A DNA stretch of 64,000 nucleotides, taken from contig NW_006768816.1 of NCBI RefSeq assembly GCF_000204055.1, forward strand, positions 447,991 to 511,990, in the 5' to 3' direction. Below the pieces are notes generated by a model. That model searched no databases, was not told where the DNA came from, and was given only the letters and a program-made list of their open reading frames with translations. The position numbers and the translations under genes were made by a program. The DNA comes from Melampsora larici-populina 98AG31 (taxonomy: Eukaryota > Basidiomycota > Pucciniomycetes > Pucciniales > Melampsoraceae). Below are positions 37,951 through 48,150 of this stretch, piece by piece. The first letter of the stretch is position 1, and each line of letters opens with the position of its first letter.

Positions 37951-38769
37951 CACAGTGTCATTTTACTACTCACTGGCAGGCCAGTGAGTACGTCCAGCTC
38001 AATCCAATCTCAATCCAATCTCAAATCCATGTCAGTTCAATATCAATCAAATCTCAATGTTTGGCCTAGAGTCAAGGCCGCCACAGATATGGTACTGGTA
38101 TTGTATTGGCAATACCAGCACCGTATCCGGCTGAAAGATACTACAAAAAGTAGTATTTGATATTGTATCCGGTTCCCGGTACAATACCAAGCACTGTACC
38201 AACACTGCCAATACCTACAATGACGCCTGGAAGGTATCATATCCTGTGTTTTCTAAGGATACGGTACAATACCGTCATTGTCAGATAGACTGACGATATA
38301 CTAAATACACCATACTGTAGGCAAAGACAATTCCCAGTACCAGAAGATCTGGTTATCCGGTATTGTATCACAGGGCGGCTACGATTCTAATTACCGTACC
38401 CTGACCTGCAGTACCACCAAAAATCATCTTGGGTATTGTAGCCGTGGCCCAGGTACGATACTCAGGGTACAATACCCATGTGACTGGATACAGTGCCACA
38501 CGATATTGATACTGGTATTGTATCTGTGGCGACCTTGCTAGAGTAGCAGACAAACAACCTTCCAGAATGAACCCAAATAAAGTATGGTTGCATGTCCACA
38601 CATGAAGGTGTCAGAATGTCTGGAAGGTTTGAGAGATTATGCAGCGCATGCATATCCCCCACTCGAACATAATTGGAGGTCAAACTGATATTGAACTGAC
38701 ATTGAATTGAGATTGGATTGAGGTGAATGGAACTCACTGGCATGCCAGTGACTAGTAAAATACACTGTG
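37951..38769. mobile_element. Foldback MITE with CACAGTG tips
   Basis: Long inverted ends starting CACAGTGT, then ATTTTACTA, then a CACTGGC-GCCAGTG palindrome. ATA flanks both sides. The homologous site in block B (around 25290) lacks the element and reads through, which confirms the boundaries and a 3-bp duplication. It carries another element at 38073-38537. The identical copy is at 56027-56845. Confidence 0.85.
38073..38537. mobile_element. hAT MITE nested in the CACAGTG element
   Basis: The left tip CAAGGCCGCCACAGATA and the right tip (complement CAAGGTCGCCACAGATA) bound 465 bp packed with GGTATTG/CAATACC and GTATCC motifs. CTAGAGT flanks both sides (38066-38072 and 38538-38544), a 7-bp perfect repeat consistent with a hAT duplication. 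The subterminal motif and tips resemble the right end of hAT-1 (14105-14213), which could mobilise it. The identical copy is at 56149-56613. Confidence 0.85.
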
Positions 38770-38778
38770 ATATGGGGT

Positions 38779-39021
38779 TTAAGAGGAATCTCTATCTATC
38801 ACAGCTTGAAGATAAGGCATCCCATGATTGTTCCCTAATTCAGATAGGATGTGTTCTGAGTTGAGGGGAAACCCTATAAACTCAGTGATAAGTGCAATGA
38901 AACTTTCAGTGCTGTTCTCGGCAGAATACACAGTGTCAAACAGAGCCGCCGTTCCACACCGGAGCTCCTGCCAACAAGCTGCGGGTGAATCCTTATCTAT
39001 CAGACAACAGAGATAAGGCAT
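38779..39021 (-). CDS. Conserved short frame of unknown function (MPYL family)
   Basis: Intact 80-residue frame starting MPYLCCLIDKDSPAACW and ending MPYLQAVIDRDSS, so the same MPYL...ID-D motif opens and closes it. The middle (TEFIGFPLNSEHILSEL) is the best conserved part between copies. A possible upstream exon after an acceptor at about 39081 was considered, but its frame is uncertain, so the true gene may be longer or this may be non-coding. It has no signal peptide and no family I recognise. Confidence 0.35.
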   Translation of the reverse strand: MPYLCCLIDKDSPAACWQELRCGTAALFDTVYSAENSTESFIALITEFIGFPLNSEHILSELGNNHGMPYLQAVIDRDSS

Positions 39022-39543
39022 AATATATTACTCACACAATTTATGTAAATGGTGTGTTCCAATTTGGGAGCAGACCCTGTAACAGTAAACGCAACAATGA
39101 ACAATGATGAGCGCTATTGTTGAGTGCCACAGCCGGCAAGTGGCACCCATGATTTTCTAGATAAGGTCCATCCCAAGCCTACTGAGTAGGCCTAGTACAG
39201 AACAGCCAATGACCTGCTCACGGAGATATGAAACTTTGTGAATTGATTATCAAAGTGAAGTTTGGTTTGAAGATAAAGTCAGCTACGTGTTCACCGGGTG
39301 ATGTTTCAGTGCAATCCTCATCTATAAGAATCTGAAGTGAAAACAAATCTTAATCTTTTCATGATTCAAATGGTTTTTTTTGACTTGGTTAATTTTTGGG
39401 TAGCACCCTGCTAATTTAGAGGGACTATTGGTCATACAAGAATGCATATTCTGTATGATTTTCCAGGAAGTGCATCAAGAAAAAATAAAAACCTTAAAAG
39501 AGAAGGCTGCAAAGCAAGGTCTCAAGAGGTGCAATTCTTGATC

Positions 39544-39807
39544 TCAGACTACAGTATAAAAGGCTCTTAAGAGGACTCTTTCTATTGCAGTTTGAAGATA
39601 AAGCATGCCATGATTGTTCCATAATTCAAATAGGATGTGTTCTGAGTTGAGGGGAAACCCTATAAACTCAGTGATAAGGGCAAAAAAAGTTTCAGTGTCC
39701 TTGTCAACAGAATACACAGTGTCAAACAAAGCCGCCAGTCCACACTGGAGCTCCTGCCAACAAGCTGCGGGTGAATCCTTATCTATCAGACAACAAAGAT
39801 AAGGCAT
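39544..39807 (-). CDS. Conserved short frame (MPYL family), tandem copy
   Basis: 87-residue homologue of the frame at 38779-39021, about 786 bp away in a tandem duplication covering the frame and part of the promoter region of the divergent secreted-protein gene. The C-terminal motif has changed (MLYLQTAIERV). Function unknown. Confidence 0.35.
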   Translation of the reverse strand: MPYLCCLIDKDSPAACWQELQCGLAALFDTVYSVDKDTETFFALITEFIGFPLNSEHILFELWNNHGMLYLQTAIERVLLRAFYTVV

Positions 39808-40342
39808 AATATATTACTCACACAATTTACGTAAATGGTGTGTTCCAATTTGGGAGCAGACCCTGTAACAGTAAACTCGACAATAAAAAATGATGAGCAC
39901 TATTGTTGAGTGCCACAGCTGGCAAGTGGCACTCAGCATTTTCTAGACAAGGTCCATCCCAAGCCTACTGAGTAGGCCAAGTGCAGAATAGTCAATGACT
40001 TGCTCACGGATATATGAAACTTTGTGAATTGATTATCATGGTGAAGTTTTGTTTGAAGATAAAGTCAGCTACGTGTTCACCGGGTGATGTTTCAGTGCAA
40101 TCCTCATCTATAAGAATCTGAAGTGAAAACAAATCTTAATCTGTTCATAATTCAAATGGAATTTCTTTTGACTTGGTTAATTTTTGGGTAGCACCCTGTT
40201 AATTTAGAGGGACTATTGGTCATACAAGAATGCATATTCTGTATGATTTTCCAGGCAGTGCATCAAGAAAAAATAAAAACCTTAAAAGAGAAGCCTGCAA
40301 AGCAAGGTCTCAAGAGGTGCAATTCTTGATCTCAGACCACAA

Positions 40343-40350
40343 TATAAAAG
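40343..40350 (+). promoter_or_regulatory. TATA box of secreted-protein gene A
   Basis: TATAAAAG 110-117 bp upstream of the ATG at 40460, conserved in all copies. A partial duplicate of this promoter, with TATAAAAG at about 39553, lies in front of no secreted-protein gene. Confidence 0.5.
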
Positions 40351-40459
40351 GCTCCACTCCTTCCACAAAAGTAGGATCAAGATCACTTGTGTTGAACGTG
40401 GATTTCACTTGATAACTTCCATACTATCACAATAAAACTTGGCTTGTGCTCTACTCAAT

Positions 40460-41151
40460 ATGATGAAGAACTTGTTATGGACTTTGATCCAGCTATCAAT
40501 GGCTTTTGCATTGATGAATGCACACTTGGCTGCAGGTAAGTCTTGAGATGAAATTGAATATACCATGTGGTCTAGCAACTTACATCTTTTGGACCCTTGC
40601 AGACTGGCACACAGCAGCCCGTGTTGTCTGTGACAAATTCGCAGACGTTGTCATTAGTAATGTGTCGCGTGATCCCGATTATATCACCAATAACGTTTCT
40701 CCGCATGCAACTATCGCATGCAATGGCAGATCAATGTCTCGGACAGGCAAGCTTTTCTAGAATTTCAAACAAAATGTTTTGTTTTGTTTTGCAAAACCTG
40801 ATTTAGCATAGATGATATTGCATTTATGGAACATCAATACTCATTGAATAGATTTTATGGTGGCGGCATGCAGCGGCACATACAAAACCAGAGCTCCCAT
40901 GCCATCGCGTAAGCCCAGCATAGATACTTACAATATCACCAAAATGAGTAGTGGTCTAAAATCATTTTCTCAACATAGAGGAATTGCACACCAGAGGACA
41001 TCTGCATTATATCAATTGGAAAGCCGCTGGATATAATGTTGCTGTTTCATTCAATAAGGAGACCAGACTAATCGACGCAGTGACTTTGGTCATAACGTTA
41101 GTGTTTTTTGTGCATAAACCTGTTTGTGACGTTTTGCACATAGATGTCTGA
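40460..41151 (+). CDS. Small secreted protein, paralogue A (candidate effector)
   Basis: Unrecognised secreted family. Exons are 40460-40535, 40603-40746, 40852-40908 and 40979-41151 (76, 144, 57 and 173 nt; 450 nt in total; 149 residues). Donors are GTAAGT, GCAAGC and GTAAGC; acceptors are TTGCAG, GAATAG and ACATAG. Residues 1 to about 24 form a signal peptide (core LLWTLIQLSMAFALM). Mature cysteines lie in VVCDKF, IACNG, AACSG and KPVCD, enough for two disulfides. A conserved HYINWKAAGYNVAVSFNKET block lies in exon 4, followed by a hydrophobic run near the C terminus. Retention of the GC-AG intron gives a stop at 40758-40760. TATA at 40343. An identical gene is at 58536-59227. Confidence 0.62.
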
Positions 41152-41360
41152 CCGTGTGTAATCAAATGACTCAAATTATTACATAGGAGGGATTATTGAC
41201 TTGACCAATTATATATACATATTGTCAATGGTCATCACAAGGAATTTCAGCAATGCACTGTTCAGAAATCATTCAAAGCAAAAACCATGCTTGAATACTC
41301 AAATCAAGTTGAAATATGTAGATTGGTTCCAAAACCCCTGGGTGTGTTCAACTTGTTTGG

Positions 41361-41838
41361 GTTATACATACACTCACCTCTGAGGCAAATGTTTGTCAAC
41401 TCGATAGAAGTATATCCTTAAGCTCAACCAAGCTTACCCAAGTGCTTCATCATTGGAAATTCTTCTGGATTATAAGTCATGGATAACGTCTCTTGTTTCA
41501 AATAAATCAGGATTGAAATAGAATTATGGTTACTTGAATAGCCAGAGAGGGTGAACGTGTATTTTGTATCATGTTACACAAGAGAACGCGAAAGATCCAC
41601 AATGTGACTGCAGAATGGGAGTTGATGAGTTTTTAGCATGAAATCGGATGAGATATGTTGCCCATCATATGTCAAACCATGTCAAGTTGCCCATCCCGTT
41701 GAGAACTGTACAATTGTATGCTCGAAAAACAGTTGTGATTGATGTGGAGGTTTCTACAGTTTCTATGGCCCAAAGTGTTATGATAGATTTTTCAAATCTT
41801 GTCATAGATGGTTTGGTGAATAACATAGTCCAGTACAT
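41361..41838. repeat. 478-bp repeat R, copy 1
   Basis: Repeated at 43290-43767 (offset 1,929) and, through the large duplication, at 59437-59914. It starts GTTATACATACACTC and ends GTCCAGTACAT. It lies between the secreted-protein gene and the MRE11 3' end. The open frames it contains are not supported as genes. Confidence 0.85.
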
Positions 41839-41947
41839 GAGTTTAAAAGATACTCAATGCAGACCTATAAATCTGTCCAACTGAACATACTAAAGCACAA
41901 ATCAAGGAAATGATACAAAAAAATCTTCAAAGTCGGGGGTATTCTTA

Positions 41948-43288
41948 TTATCTACGAGTCCTATAAGTGGACGCAGATGGTTTTTTATATCGACTATCGT
42001 CCTCACTCTCTTCAATATCATCATCGTCTTCATCCAATACTATTGTCGTCTTCTTAGCATTCCTACAAACAAATATACATACATAAAATCAGTCTATGCT
42101 AGCACTAATTTTTGAACTGATAAGTACTCACCTAGCAGTCGTACTTCTTCCTTGTGTTTGTGTCTGTGTTTGCGAGAATGGTAAAGTAGTCTGTGTCCCA
42201 CTCCCGCTTGCTTTAGTATTACCCTTTGTCTTGCTAGTAGCTGCTGCTTTCTTAGCGGGCGCTTTCTTAGCGGGAGCTTTCTTGGCCGGTGCACTTGAAT
42301 TTGGTATACCAAGCTTGTGTTAGCCAAAAAGATGTGATATCAGGCGAATTCAAGGGGAGCTGAAACTTACGCTTTCTTAGCTGGGGCTTTGGCCGTCCTC
42401 ATCGTCTCACTGTCGCTCTCCGATTCTGATGCGCGAAACTGAACAAGGAAGAGCGTCAATGGAATGTGACCAAAACAATCAGCTTGATTTAAACAAGTCA
42501 TACCAATTCGCGGCGCGAGGACTTTTTCAAAGGGGCTTTGCCCTTACCACCCTTTGGAGGTTCGTCCATGCCATCACTTGTATCCTTGTCTTCTTCATTC
42601 GCACCTCTCCTTTGCGGCACCTCACCCCAGTCACTCTCATCAGAACCATCATCTGCACGCCTTGCCCTCGCCGGTGCTTTTCCCTTTTGGACCACAACAA
42701 GTCAATACCATCAGTCAGATTAACCCAAGTAGATCAAAGCTCTCTGAAGAGGGTCGGATGACATTCCTCACCTTCTTCTCCGACTTGGCTTGATCTTCTT
42801 TGTCCCATTCTTCCGCAAATTTATCCTTTGCTTTATAAAGATCTTCTACTAGCTCCTCCTCTTCACTTTCAGGAGCTCTCTCGCGGTGGTCGTTGGTGGC
42901 TGAATGTTTCTCTTCTTTAACGTGCGCTTGCGCAGCTTGCAAGGCTCTATCGTAGAACCTGATACACGGAACAACAGGATGGTAAGTGCTTGTTTGGATA
43001 ACTTCAGGCAAAATTCTAGCTTCAATCGGCCCCAGATCTAAAGTCGGCCACGGATTCCATGCCAGTAGACTCAAAACGTAGCACAAATGCACTCACGCTT
43101 TGATAGCATCTTTATCGTCCTTTTCAACAAACGTTGACACAGCTTTCTGCATTCCATTTTCAGCTAGTACACCCAAGTTTTGAGCTTCAAGGTATTGTCG
43201 TACAAAGGTCGAGACCTGAATATATTCAGATTTTGTTTGGGTGGGAACTATCTCATTTTCTGGATAGTCAATCTCATTTTTTGGTTTT
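41948..43288 (-). pseudogene. MRE11: 5'-truncated MRE11 copy
   Basis: Near-identical to 60024-61364 of the intact MRE11 gene. It has the C-terminal exons from [15 protein letters not shown] onward, through the [11 protein letters not shown] and [17 protein letters not shown] exons, the [14 protein letters not shown] exon and the terminal [18 protein letters not shown] exon with TAA at 41948-41950. All phosphoesterase motifs are missing, so it cannot be a nuclease. The break at 43288 lies one base inside an exon and joins directly to repeat R. Confidence 0.92.
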
Positions 43289-43289
43289 G

Positions 43290-43767
43290 GTTATACATAC
43301 ACTCACCTCTGAGGCAAATGTTTGTCAACTCGATAGAAGTATATCCTTAAGCTCAACCAAGCTTACCCAAGTGCTTCATCATTGGAAATTCTTCTGGATT
43401 ATAAGTCATGGATAACGTCTCTTGTTTCTAATAAATCAGGATTGAAATAGAATTATGGTTACTTGAATAGCCAGAGAGGGTGAACGTGTATTTTGTATCA
43501 TGTTACACAAGAGAACGCGAAAGATCCACAATGTGACTGCAGAATGGGATTTGATGAGTTTTTAGCATGAAATCGGATGAGATATGTTGCCCATCATATG
43601 TCAAACCATGTCAAGTTGCCCATCCCGTTGAGAACTGTACAATTGTATGCTCGAAAAACAGTTGTGATTGATGTGGAGGTTTCTACAGTTTCTATGGCCC
43701 AAAGTGTTATGATAGATTTTTCAAATCTTGTCATAGATGGTTTGGTGAATAACATAGTCCAGTACAT
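43290..43767. repeat. 478-bp repeat R, copy 2
   Basis: Near-identical to 41361-41838. It joins the broken end of the MRE11 copy on its left and the B2 terminal repeat of the tyrosine-recombinase element on its right, so both edges are rearrangement or insertion junctions. Confidence 0.88.
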
Positions 43768-43792
43768 TCCATCTCTGCACGGGTGTCTTGTT

Positions 43793-44158
43793 TAGGGCTG
43801 TGACCCGGCCCTGAGAGTTCGTGGCCGGCCCCGGGGCCAAGCCCGACCCTGGGTAGACCCGAGGTCCCCTGGAAACTTCTCAGGGCCGACCAGGGCCTGC
43901 CCGAATCTCAGGCCTTGGGTGTCCAGGCAGGGCCGGGCCCAGATTTACGAGTAAAAAACCCTTGGAAAGGGGAAATTTTTATATTATTTTTGGCGAAAAC
44001 AGGATCGGGCAGTCGGCCGGGCCGGGCGCCCGGGGCGCCCGCAGGGCTTTGCACCCTATTCTGATTAGGTTTCAGAGCCCCGAGGCCGGGACCGCCAGCG
44101 TTGAAAATATCGCCGGGCACCTTCGGCCGGGCAGGGCCGGGACCGGGTCACAGCCCTA
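43793..44158. mobile_element. GC-rich hAT MITE, copy 1
   Basis: 366 bp with tips TAGGGCTGTGACCCGG and CCGGGTCACAGCCCTA, flanked by GTCTTGTT on both sides (43785-43792 and 44159-44166). The B1 repeat of the same host element has the unoccupied site with a single GTCTTGTT at 50095-50102. Its GC content is far above the surroundings. No coding capacity. Confidence 0.93.
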
Positions 44159-44673
44159 GTCTTGTTCAGTTCTCATTTACACATGCACGTATTTTGTTTG
44201 TCTTTTCTTTATCACATCTCATTTCTGTATGTATACTTGTTTCGCGCGTTATGTCTACTAGCATCTCAGCGGCGGGCGCCGCGGCTAGAGATAGTATTTC
44301 CTTTTTGATTTAACTCTTGAAGACTAAACCATGTATTTATGATAGCCCTTGGCCAAAATTGTTTGCATAACCAACTCACCTTCAGGCCAAGATATACATT
44401 GCACAATAGCTCTCCTGAAATTCAATAAGCCATGTGGCTATTGTGCAGTTGTGTGTATGGTTGGCCCAATAATCAGTTGTTTATGTAATGGTCTCAATTC
44501 CTGGTCCTGAATGTAACAAGATCCCCTGGGACTTGGGAGTTTCTCTCTGTCAATTGGGCAACAGCACATTTACTATGTGAGGACAAAGGAACCTTTATAT
44601 TGCCCTTGTACGTTGTTGGTTTGGCTTTTTCCTTTTCTCTGATATTGAAGATCCATGCAACAAAAGAGCCAAT

Positions 44674-44860
44674 AGGGGTACACAAACATGAAAACCCAAC
44701 CTAAAAACCCATGGACAAAACGCATGACAACCTGATTGTTTTTTGGGGTTTTGTCCATTGGTTTTCCGCTTTCCCGTTGGACAAAACCCAAAAAACAATT
44801 GGGCTGTCATGGGTTTTGTCCATGGGTTTTTAGGTTGGGTTTTCATGTTTGTGTACCCCT
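44674..44860. mobile_element. 187-bp foldback MITE
   Basis: Tips AGGGGTACACAAACATG and CATGTTTGTGTACCCCT, with nearly the whole length inverted around a short centre and AAT on both sides (44671-44673 and 44861-44863). No coding capacity; superfamily not assigned. Confidence 0.85.
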
Positions 44861-45446
44861 AATATGTATCATCACCAATCCTGGATTCCAACTATTTGTC
44901 ATCATCAAAGTTGCTGAATTTCACCGCATCCTCTGCAAGCCTTCATTTGGCATTATGATGACTTTATCAAGGATCATGTTCCTCGTAATGTTATTGAAGT
45001 ATGTAAATATTCAATACCTTGGTCATAGCAACTAATAAAGGAAGATATGACTATGACAGGTCATTACCTGTTTGCTGATATCTGGTTTCACCACGTGGTG
45101 ATTCACATGCATATGAGATTGAGCATGCAAGGACACTGGGTATTGCCCATTGACAATCCCCTCTATCACCTATTCTTCTAGAGAACTTAAAAAAACCAAG
45201 CTTGAAGTTCCAATAAGACCAACTAAGATAATCTTCTTGAATAAATGAATAAAATTCTAAACTACTTCTCACTTTGTCCCACTTTATCCCTATTTATCAA
45301 AGGAAGAAGAGAAATATATGTATATATATAGAATATTCAACCATTTTCAAGTTTCTTCTTTTTTTTCAAGTATGTCTCTATTTTTGAGAAAAAATCAAGT
45401 GCCACCAATCATTACCCCTATGCCTTTCTATCATTCAAAAATCTGA

Positions 45447-45938
45447 TCAAAAATGCATAGATTTAGCCAAAGAGAAAGATATCACATGTGCGCTTAAGTA
45501 AAATGCAGAGAGGTAGATGATGATTTGAATTGATTTAGCTTGATCAACTTCATATTCAGAATCACTTGGTGATCCATAAGACTCCTTCATTCTAACCAAA
45601 GCTTGACCTTTAGCATTCTTATAAAACAATAAATCTCCCTCATCTTCCACAAACTAACTGAACCAAACATCAGCTCTTAGGTATCAGATAGAACTCTTTT
45701 ACCAAAAGATAATGTTTAAACTTACACAACAGTGGCTAAAGCCTTTCCAAAAACTAACCCAATAGTTTTCATCAATCAATTGACAATGTGGTCCTAATTT
45801 AGCTTTCAAAGGATATGGGGCTTCCCAAGCATGATAATGTGGGATCTTGGGGAATAGATGATGAGCCACATGGGTTTTAGCTAGACCATCACTCAATCCC
45901 AACAAAGTAATTCCCAGAAGTCTGGCTTTGGCTACCAT
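45447..45938 (-). pseudogene. Delta-12 fatty acid desaturase, C-terminal fragment
   Basis: Two exons match the C terminus of membrane delta-12 (oleate) desaturases: THVAHHLFPKIPHYHAWEA, containing the third histidine box HVAHH, then LIDENYWVSFWKG, an intron at about 45655-45720, and FVEDEGDLLFYKNAKGQA. The first two histidine boxes and the membrane segments before them are not found in the next kilobase upstream, so this is a fragment and not a functional enzyme. After the normal C terminus the frame runs on to a stop at 45447. Confidence 0.75.
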
Positions 45939-48150
45939 TGTGAGTCAGGTGATTGTAAGGGTGAAATTAGATGCACAATACAGAGGCTAAAAGTACAATC
46001 AGCAAATGAGAACATACAAAAAGTCCCTACGGCACTTCCTCAAACACTATATTTCCAAGATCAGTCATTAGCCAAGTGTCAAGCTTCAAACAAATGAATT
46101 CTAAGTGGCACCTTTCCAGAAATTATTTAACACATCTTGAGGCAACCATACACCACAAAGGACTGTCCTGTGACTCAGCAGTAAAGAGCAAGTCAACAAT
46201 GTACTGATGGGGCATGCCCTTCCCAGTTGCACAGTCCTTTCCACCAAGGGCATGAACCTTTTTGTGAGTAGTATACGTAATCCGTGCTAATTCTTCTGAG
46301 GACTTAACCATACAGTCAAACCCACGCAATCACACAATTTGGGTGGAAGACTTTTCCAATGAATTTTTGTGGGTTATGTGATTCCGTTGTCAAAGTTGGC
46401 AGTAAAAAGCATCAATATTGAGGAATTTTTCTATGTATTCTCGCAGGTTATGCAGCTGCGTTTGACTGTGTCAGGCTATTGGAGAGACCATTTATAAAAC
46501 TGGTGATATGAAAGTTAATGAACATGAGGCTGAGAAGTTAAACTAATCAAAAGGTTAGGGATTTGGATTTGAGTTTGGGATAGGGGTTCACTGGCTATGG
46601 ATTGCATCAACTTGCATGTATCACCCCTAGGTCTCAGCAGGAGAAGCCAAGCAAGCAGGTCTTGGTTGAGAGAAGAGGCCATAATGATAAGTGGTTCTGT
46701 AGTCTTTGTATGTGACATCAAGGACAATTCTGATACCTAATTTCCTTCCACTTGAATCTCAATTTTGCAAGCATATATCAGCTACATATCAGAATTAGTC
46801 TTTGCAAAGATGGAATATGACTTGCGTGGTCAAAATACGCAAGTCTTATTGTAGGTAATTTGATGACTCTAAAAACGCAACTTACTGTGGGGCTGGTTCA
46901 CATTGATTGCAGCAAGATTGATATCTTTTCCCGAAGTGTCTGTGGATCCCTTGATTTCATAACACGTGTTGGCCTTGGCAAACTTGTAACATGTATGGAA
47001 AGGCTTTGCTTATTCAAGCTCAAAAAATGAGCTTCAATTTTTTCTGACTCTATACTCACAATCAATCAATTACTTTAAGCAACACAACACAATGCAGATA
47101 AAACTTCAAGAAATGATATAAATGGTATATAAAGAGAAAAAGCTTTGCATAAAAGAAGCAATTAACTGACAACAGGTATAAAAATGCCAAATCCAATTTC
47201 AATCATGTTACTGATACAAGTTGATATCTATATAGGTATATAAATATTATATATCTACATAGTTCAAAAATACCCAGAATTAATTCCAACCCCCACCGCA
47301 CAACACACAGACGCACACCAAAGAAAAGAAAAGCCAATTTGAAAACAAAGATGATCTAAGAGAAAAGATTATTGTTAAAGACCAAGATGTAACTTTTTTG
47401 AAAACTCATTAAATCATATTTTCTCACTTCAATTACACTTTCTTCAAACCCATCATGCCTAGCTTTAGCATCAGAAATTTGAGAATGTTAAACCAAATTT
47501 GCCATTTTAATTTTTCAAAAACATCATCAACAGAAGAAAACCCCCAGTTTTTTCTTGTTTTCATAACAAATTTGTTAAGAGATAAAAGAAGTCAAAAAGA
47601 CTCACTTTTTTCTAATATTGCCATATTGAGCTGCACCATTAACACCAACTACTAAATAACAATATCAACTTTCATCTAAATTTGCAATCACAAATGGATA
47701 ACTTTCAGGTTTTTTCTTACTTGAGTTTGATTTGAGACTTTTTCAATTTGATCCCCTAATCAAATCTCTTTTACACCTGCTTTTTCAAACACAGAATCAT
47801 CTTGAAGTACATGAGATGTACCGGATCCACCAGCTTTGTGTAATCAATGATCCCAATGAAATGGATTGCTCAGATCAAGAGCTTTGAGGGCTTAAACGAT
47901 TTCTTTTTGTAGAACTTTGATGTATGCTGGAATTTGGGTGCGTATTGGTAAAGAGCCGTCCCTCATGATTTTTTTTGATTGTTCAGTTGTGCGGCGAGGG
48001 CAATCAATCCAAGAAGTCAAACATATCATATTGTGTTAGCAATGATTCTAATCGGTTGTAACTTATTGAACATTTATGTGTCTCTCTTCACCTAAAGACG
48101 TCAATGGATTTTGGATAACATGTGAAACGATTCAAAAAGAGATGCGAAGT

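Larger units (their letters stand above)
37871..43288 (+). repeat. Young segmental duplication, copy 1
   Basis: 5.4 kb repeated at 55947-61364 with a constant offset of 18,076 bp. I found only about five single-base differences and no indel (for example ACGTCC/ATGTCC near 37990 and GGATACGG/GGATATGG near 38260). It contains two nested MITEs, two MPYL frames, the secreted-protein gene A and a 5'-truncated MRE11 copy. The right edge corresponds to the second base of an MRE11 exon; the left side continues smoothly into older repeat sequence, so copy 1 preserves the ancestral left flank. Confidence 0.92.

Noticed and set aside
41648..41884. 78-codon frame in repeat R
   Set aside because: It occurs in three R copies, but the copies are nearly identical and give no codon-level evidence; the end of the frame changes with the repeat junction.
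42094..42327. Basic minus-strand frame with [10 protein letters not shown]
   Set aside because: It is the wrong frame of the MRE11 [14 protein letters not shown] exon.
43908..44159. Proline/glycine-rich frames on both strands
   Set aside because: Product of the GC-rich MITE.
45447..45938. Functional desaturase gene
   Set aside because: Only the third histidine box and the tail are present.
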